A DNA stretch of 64,000 nucleotides from JABAAE01 sp036336715 (GTDB lineage: Bacteria; Planctomycetota; Planctomycetia; Pirellulales; Pirellulaceae). The notes beneath the pieces are model-generated. The model made no database searches and was not told the origin of the DNA. It saw only the letters and a list, made by a program, of their open reading frames with translations. The DNA is taken from contig JAYZFP010000065.1 of the NCBI GenBank assembly GCA_036336715.1, positions 15,847-79,846 of the forward strand. The letters run 5' to 3'. The position numbers and the translations under genes were made by a program. Shown here one piece after another: positions 62,904-64,000 of the stretch (its first letter is position 1; each line of letters opens with the position of its first letter).

Positions 62904-64000
62904 ATGAAAGTCCAGACAAGGAGACAGGCATTCACGCTTGTCGAATTGCTCGTTGTGATTGCCATCATCGGCATTTTGATCGCACTGCTGTTGCCGGCGG
63001 TTCAGGCGGCTCGCGAAGCAGCGCGTCGGACCCAGTGTGCTAATAATCTGAAGCAATTGGGCTTGGCGTGTCAGAACTATCATGACACGCAAAAACGCTT
63101 TCCGTGGAACGCGAATTGTGGAAACAATAACGCCGGTCCAGGACATCCCCGATCCATTCCAGGCTACCCCGACGGTGGTCAGAGATGGAATCAATTCTCA
63201 TGGATCGTGATTGCTCTCCCTTACATGGAGCAGAACAATCTTTACGACAAGTTCGAATTCAACACCCTCGATGGCAACTTCAACGATGAAGACATCAATG
63301 GGGACGGTACCACGAACCGTAGCCTGAGGCAGGAAGTCATTCCAGGCCTGATCTGTCCTTCGTCCGGTTACGAGGGTGTCCTGGAGCGTAACCAGGTGCA
63401 CGGTTATCGCTGGTCAGGTTCCGGCAAAGCTGCTCACACCGACTATGTCGGTAACATGGGTCACTGGTGGGGTGGTTGGAAAGACTGCCGAGCGGTACCT
63501 GATTTCGATGGTCCCCCGGAATTTCCAAACTGTTTCGTCAAGGGTGGTGGCCTGGGTGCCGGTACTCCTTGGGTGAATGGTGAATGGTACTCGGATTACC
63601 AGCGTTGCAACGGAATCTTCAAGTACTGGGGTTCTGTGAAGATGGCTGCGGTTCTGGATGGAACCTCCAACACCGTTCTGGCATTCGAAGACATGCACTG
63701 GAGAGGTTACCGACCTTCCACGACCCGTCTGGACAAGAACGAAACGGACGACGCTGCCTGGATGTGCCCACTGGGTGCTACCAACGTCATGCGTAACCCG
63801 ATGAACGACCTGAACCCTGCATGGGACCAGTGGAACGATCGTCGTTGTCACGAGTGGAGCTCCAACCACCCAGCGGGTGCACAGGCTGTTCTTTGTGACG
63901 GTAGCGTGAATTTCTATTCGGAAACCATCGAACACATCACGCGATACGCTTTTGCTGTTCGAAATGATGGCTTTGCTGTTAATGTTCACATTAATCAGTA
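62904..64000 (+). CDS. DUF1559 protein with prepilin-type N-terminus (3' end at window edge)
   Basis: 365 codons are visible; the next codon begins TA at the last two bases and may be the stop. The N-terminus reads 'FTLVELLVVIAIIGILIALL' followed by 'LPAVQAAREAARRTQCANNL', the prepilin cleavage/methylation helix joined to the DUF1559 family start. The body has the usual 'GLACQNYHDTQKRFPWN', 'YMEQNNLYDKFEF', 'DGTSNTVLAFED' and 'GAQAVLCDGSVNFYSETI'. These type IV pilin-like pseudopilins occur in dozens per planctomycete genome. Codon use is shifted towards GGT, CGT, GTT and GCT compared with neighbours, and the AGGAGG site is optimal, so expression is probably high. Confidence 0.95.
   Translation, partial: MKVQTRRQAFTLVELLVVIAIIGILIALLLPAVQAAREAARRTQCANNLKQLGLACQNYHDTQKRFPWNANCGNNNAGPGHPRSIPGYPDGGQRWNQFSWIVIALPYMEQNNLYDKFEFNTLDGNFNDEDINGDGTTNRSLRQEVIPGLICPSSGYEGVLERNQVHGYRWSGSGKAAHTDYVGNMGHWWGGWKDCRAVPDFDGPPEFPNCFVKGGGLGAGTPWVNGEWYSDYQRCNGIFKYWGSVKMAAVLDGTSNTVLAFEDMHWRGYRPSTTRLDKNETDDAAWMCPLGATNVMRNPMNDLNPAWDQWNDRRCHEWSSNHPAGAQAVLCDGSVNFYSETIEHITRYAFAVRNDGFAVNVHINQ

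Overview
The window reads as chromosomal DNA of a planctomycete (phylum Planctomycetota, probably class Planctomycetia). The evidence is the mix of families: a DUF1559 protein with a prepilin-type N-terminus, a DUF1501 protein, a PEP-CTERM protein, a sulfatase, a cytochrome c protein of the planctomycete heme-binding type joined to PA14 and cupredoxin domains, several eukaryote-like Ser/Thr kinases, an FHA-GAF-PP2C phosphatase, Kdo transferase (so LPS is present), an oversized SecA and a type-2 IleRS. Species cannot be fixed from the sequence alone. No rRNA, tRNA, CRISPR array, prophage or intact insertion sequence was found.

Layout. 0-18 kb: the tail of a large heme/cupredoxin/PA14 protein, a membrane-anchored pseudokinase, glutamate dehydrogenase, a secreted beta-trefoil (AbfB) protein, a small Lys/Cys-rich ORF, a zinc-ribbon Ser/Thr kinase broken by one frameshift and two in-frame stops, an acyltransferase-ankyrin fusion, an M1 aminopeptidase and metK. 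18-32 kb: waaA and secA, an MBL-fold hydrolase, an S9 peptidase-fabZ-fabI operon, an M24 peptidase, a sulfatase and a LysM protein. 32-47 kb: miaA, a hisE-SGNH hydrolase-TIM-barrel operon, an NYN-domain protein, ileS preceded by an Asp-rich protein, a ROK kinase, the FHA-GAF-PP2C phosphatase, hisI, hemB and a PQQ-like propeller. 47-64 kb: a SRPBCC-epimerase coupled to a halogenase-like flavoprotein, an SMP-30-like protein, an esterase-DUF1501 pair, a PEP-CTERM protein, a catalytically degenerate RNase H homologue, glgB, the rpmF-fabD-fabG-acpP-fabF fatty-acid cluster, and a DUF1559 protein cut at the window edge.

How the genes work together. Most are housekeeping: type II fatty acid synthesis in two places (fabZ-fabI and fabD-fabG-acpP-fabF), histidine synthesis steps 2 and 3 as separate hisE and hisI, heme synthesis, protein export, tRNA modification and charging, and glycogen branching. 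Around them lie secreted degradative enzymes (sulfatase, esterases, peptidases) and kinase/phosphatase signalling typical of planctomycetes.

The most unusual signal is not a gene. At least ten intergenic spacers carry perfect or near-perfect tandem duplications with unit lengths of only 13-17 bp, in 2-4 copies and with unrelated sequences. One of them triplicates the ribosome-binding site of the sulfatase. This looks like a recurrent duplication process confined to non-coding DNA. The kinase gene disrupted by three lesions is the second item to check.
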